Shown here: positions 5,526 to 6,117 of the stretch, piece by piece | How the letters are laid out: every line of letters starts with the position of its first letter | Numbering within the stretch: the stretch's first letter is position 1 | DNA from: an uncultured Porphyromonas sp. | GTDB lineage: Bacteria > Bacteroidota > Bacteroidia > Bacteroidales > Porphyromonadaceae | DNA length: 6,117 nt | Reading direction: 5' to 3' | Assembly: GCA_902465775.1 (NCBI GenBank) | Contig: CABQOJ010000076.1 | Span: forward strand, 1-6,117 | Made by a program: the position numbers and the translations under genes | The notes under the pieces: generated by a model | Databases searched by the model: none | What the model was told of the DNA's origin: nothing | Seen by the model: the letters and a program-made list of their open reading frames with translations, nothing else

Positions 5526-6117
5526 CTAATCAATGTCATCGGTCAGTACATCCTTAATCTTGGAGAACCAATTGAAGGACTTCTTCCGCTTGGCACTCTT
5601 ATGCTCCCGCTTTGTGGCTTTGCGAGGCTGATCAATGTCGGGCAGGTCAAAGAGCGATGTCTGAGCCTGTGGCTCGGAATGCTCCTCGGTAGTCTCAGTG
5701 CTATGATCCTCTTCGGGAGTTTCCACAGGCTGGCTAGCTTGTACCGTGGTTTGTGGCGCTGGTGTGGCGACCGTGCTTGACGTAGCAGTGGTACTCTGAG
5801 GCGCATCGATGGAGCCGATGCAGTTGACCTCCGCACGATAGATGAGTCCTGCACAACCAGCGTAGTCTACATCTCCAGAGAGAGGCGTATCGCCCTTGTA
5901 AACCTTATCGTTGAACTCACAAGCTAGCGAAACAAACTTGCTCTCGCCCTGTAGATAGTTCACGAAGCCTGTCATCAGAGCGCCTTGTCCCGCTAAGACA
6001 ATGCCAGACCCTAGCCGAGCACCAGCCTCGAAGTCGTGGATGACACGGAGTACGTTTGCTGTGATCTCCTTCATGCGAGCAGTCACGAGGCTGTTGACAT
6101 CACGCATCTTAAGCCCA
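5526..6117 (-). CDS. ftsA: Cell division protein FtsA, C-terminal part (5' end cut by window edge)
   Basis: The frame is open through the right edge, and 196 residues up to the stop are present. FtsA is the actin-like protein that anchors FtsZ polymers to the inner membrane. The visible part begins in the actin-like core: a helix MRDVNSLVTARMKEI, then GIVLAGQGALMTGF, which matches the GIVLTGG phosphate-loop region of FtsA, and DYAGCAGLIY, matching its last core segment. A low-complexity stretch of about 60 residues rich in Thr, Ser, Pro, Gln and Glu follows. Then comes a strongly basic patch (KREHKSAKRKK) and an end helix, SFNWFSKIKDVL, which fits the amphipathic membrane-targeting helix. Identity is also supported by ftsZ lying directly downstream. 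The ATG at 6107 is internal to the gene, not its start. The long linker between core and membrane helix is much longer than in E. coli FtsA. Confidence 0.93.
   Translation of the reverse strand, partial: GLKMRDVNSLVTARMKEITANVLRVIHDFEAGARLGSGIVLAGQGALMTGFVNYLQGESKFVSLACEFNDKVYKGDTPLSGDVDYAGCAGLIYRAEVNCIGSIDAPQSTTATSSTVATPAPQTTVQASQPVETPEEDHSTETTEEHSEPQAQTSLFDLPDIDQPRKATKREHKSAKRKKSFNWFSKIKDVLTDDID

Noticed and set aside
1..6117. CRISPR arrays, insertion sequences, tRNA or rRNA genes, and a novel defence-type system.
   Set aside because: No spaced direct repeats, transposase-like frames or RNA gene landmarks were seen. All coding space is taken by recognisable housekeeping or uptake genes.

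Overview
The window looks like chromosomal DNA of a Bacteroidales bacterium, most likely a Porphyromonas-type species. The basis is the protein style: an FtsA with a long Thr/Ser/Glu-rich C-terminal insert, a surface lipoprotein with an acidic signal after the lipobox cysteine, a TonB-dependent receptor, starts without a clear Shine-Dalgarno sequence, and a TAnnTTTG promoter element. The genus is an inference from recall. No alignment was run.

All five genes are on the minus strand, so the reading order runs from the right edge to the left edge. The right half is the end of the division cluster: the 3' part of ftsA (cut by the right edge), ftsZ after 51 bp, and an MTA/SAH nucleosidase gene 15 bp after ftsZ. 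The close spacing suggests one transcript, joining Z-ring assembly and membrane anchoring (FtsZ, FtsA) to a housekeeping nucleosidase of S-adenosylmethionine by-product recycling.

The left half is a nutrient-uptake pair. After a 70-bp gap with a candidate promoter comes a surface lipoprotein of the DUF5074/YncE-like beta-propeller type (BtuG-like). After a further 117-bp gap comes a TonB-dependent outer-membrane receptor (BtuB-like), open to the left edge and missing its last strands. In Bacteroides, BtuG and BtuB form a lid-and-barrel complex that captures corrinoids. The same architecture here suggests cobalamin or corrinoid uptake, but the substrate is inferred.

The 117-bp gap holds the most interesting non-coding signal. 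A strong hairpin followed by a T-tract, with intrinsic-terminator form, ends only about 20 nt before the receptor start codon, and two smaller stem-loops precede it. No promoter is visible between it and the receptor, so receptor expression probably depends on readthrough or regulated antitermination. No canonical cobalamin riboswitch was recognised.

I found no mobile element, CRISPR array, tRNA or rRNA, and no clearly new multi-gene system. Apart from the two gaps described, no stretch over 100 bp lacks a gene.
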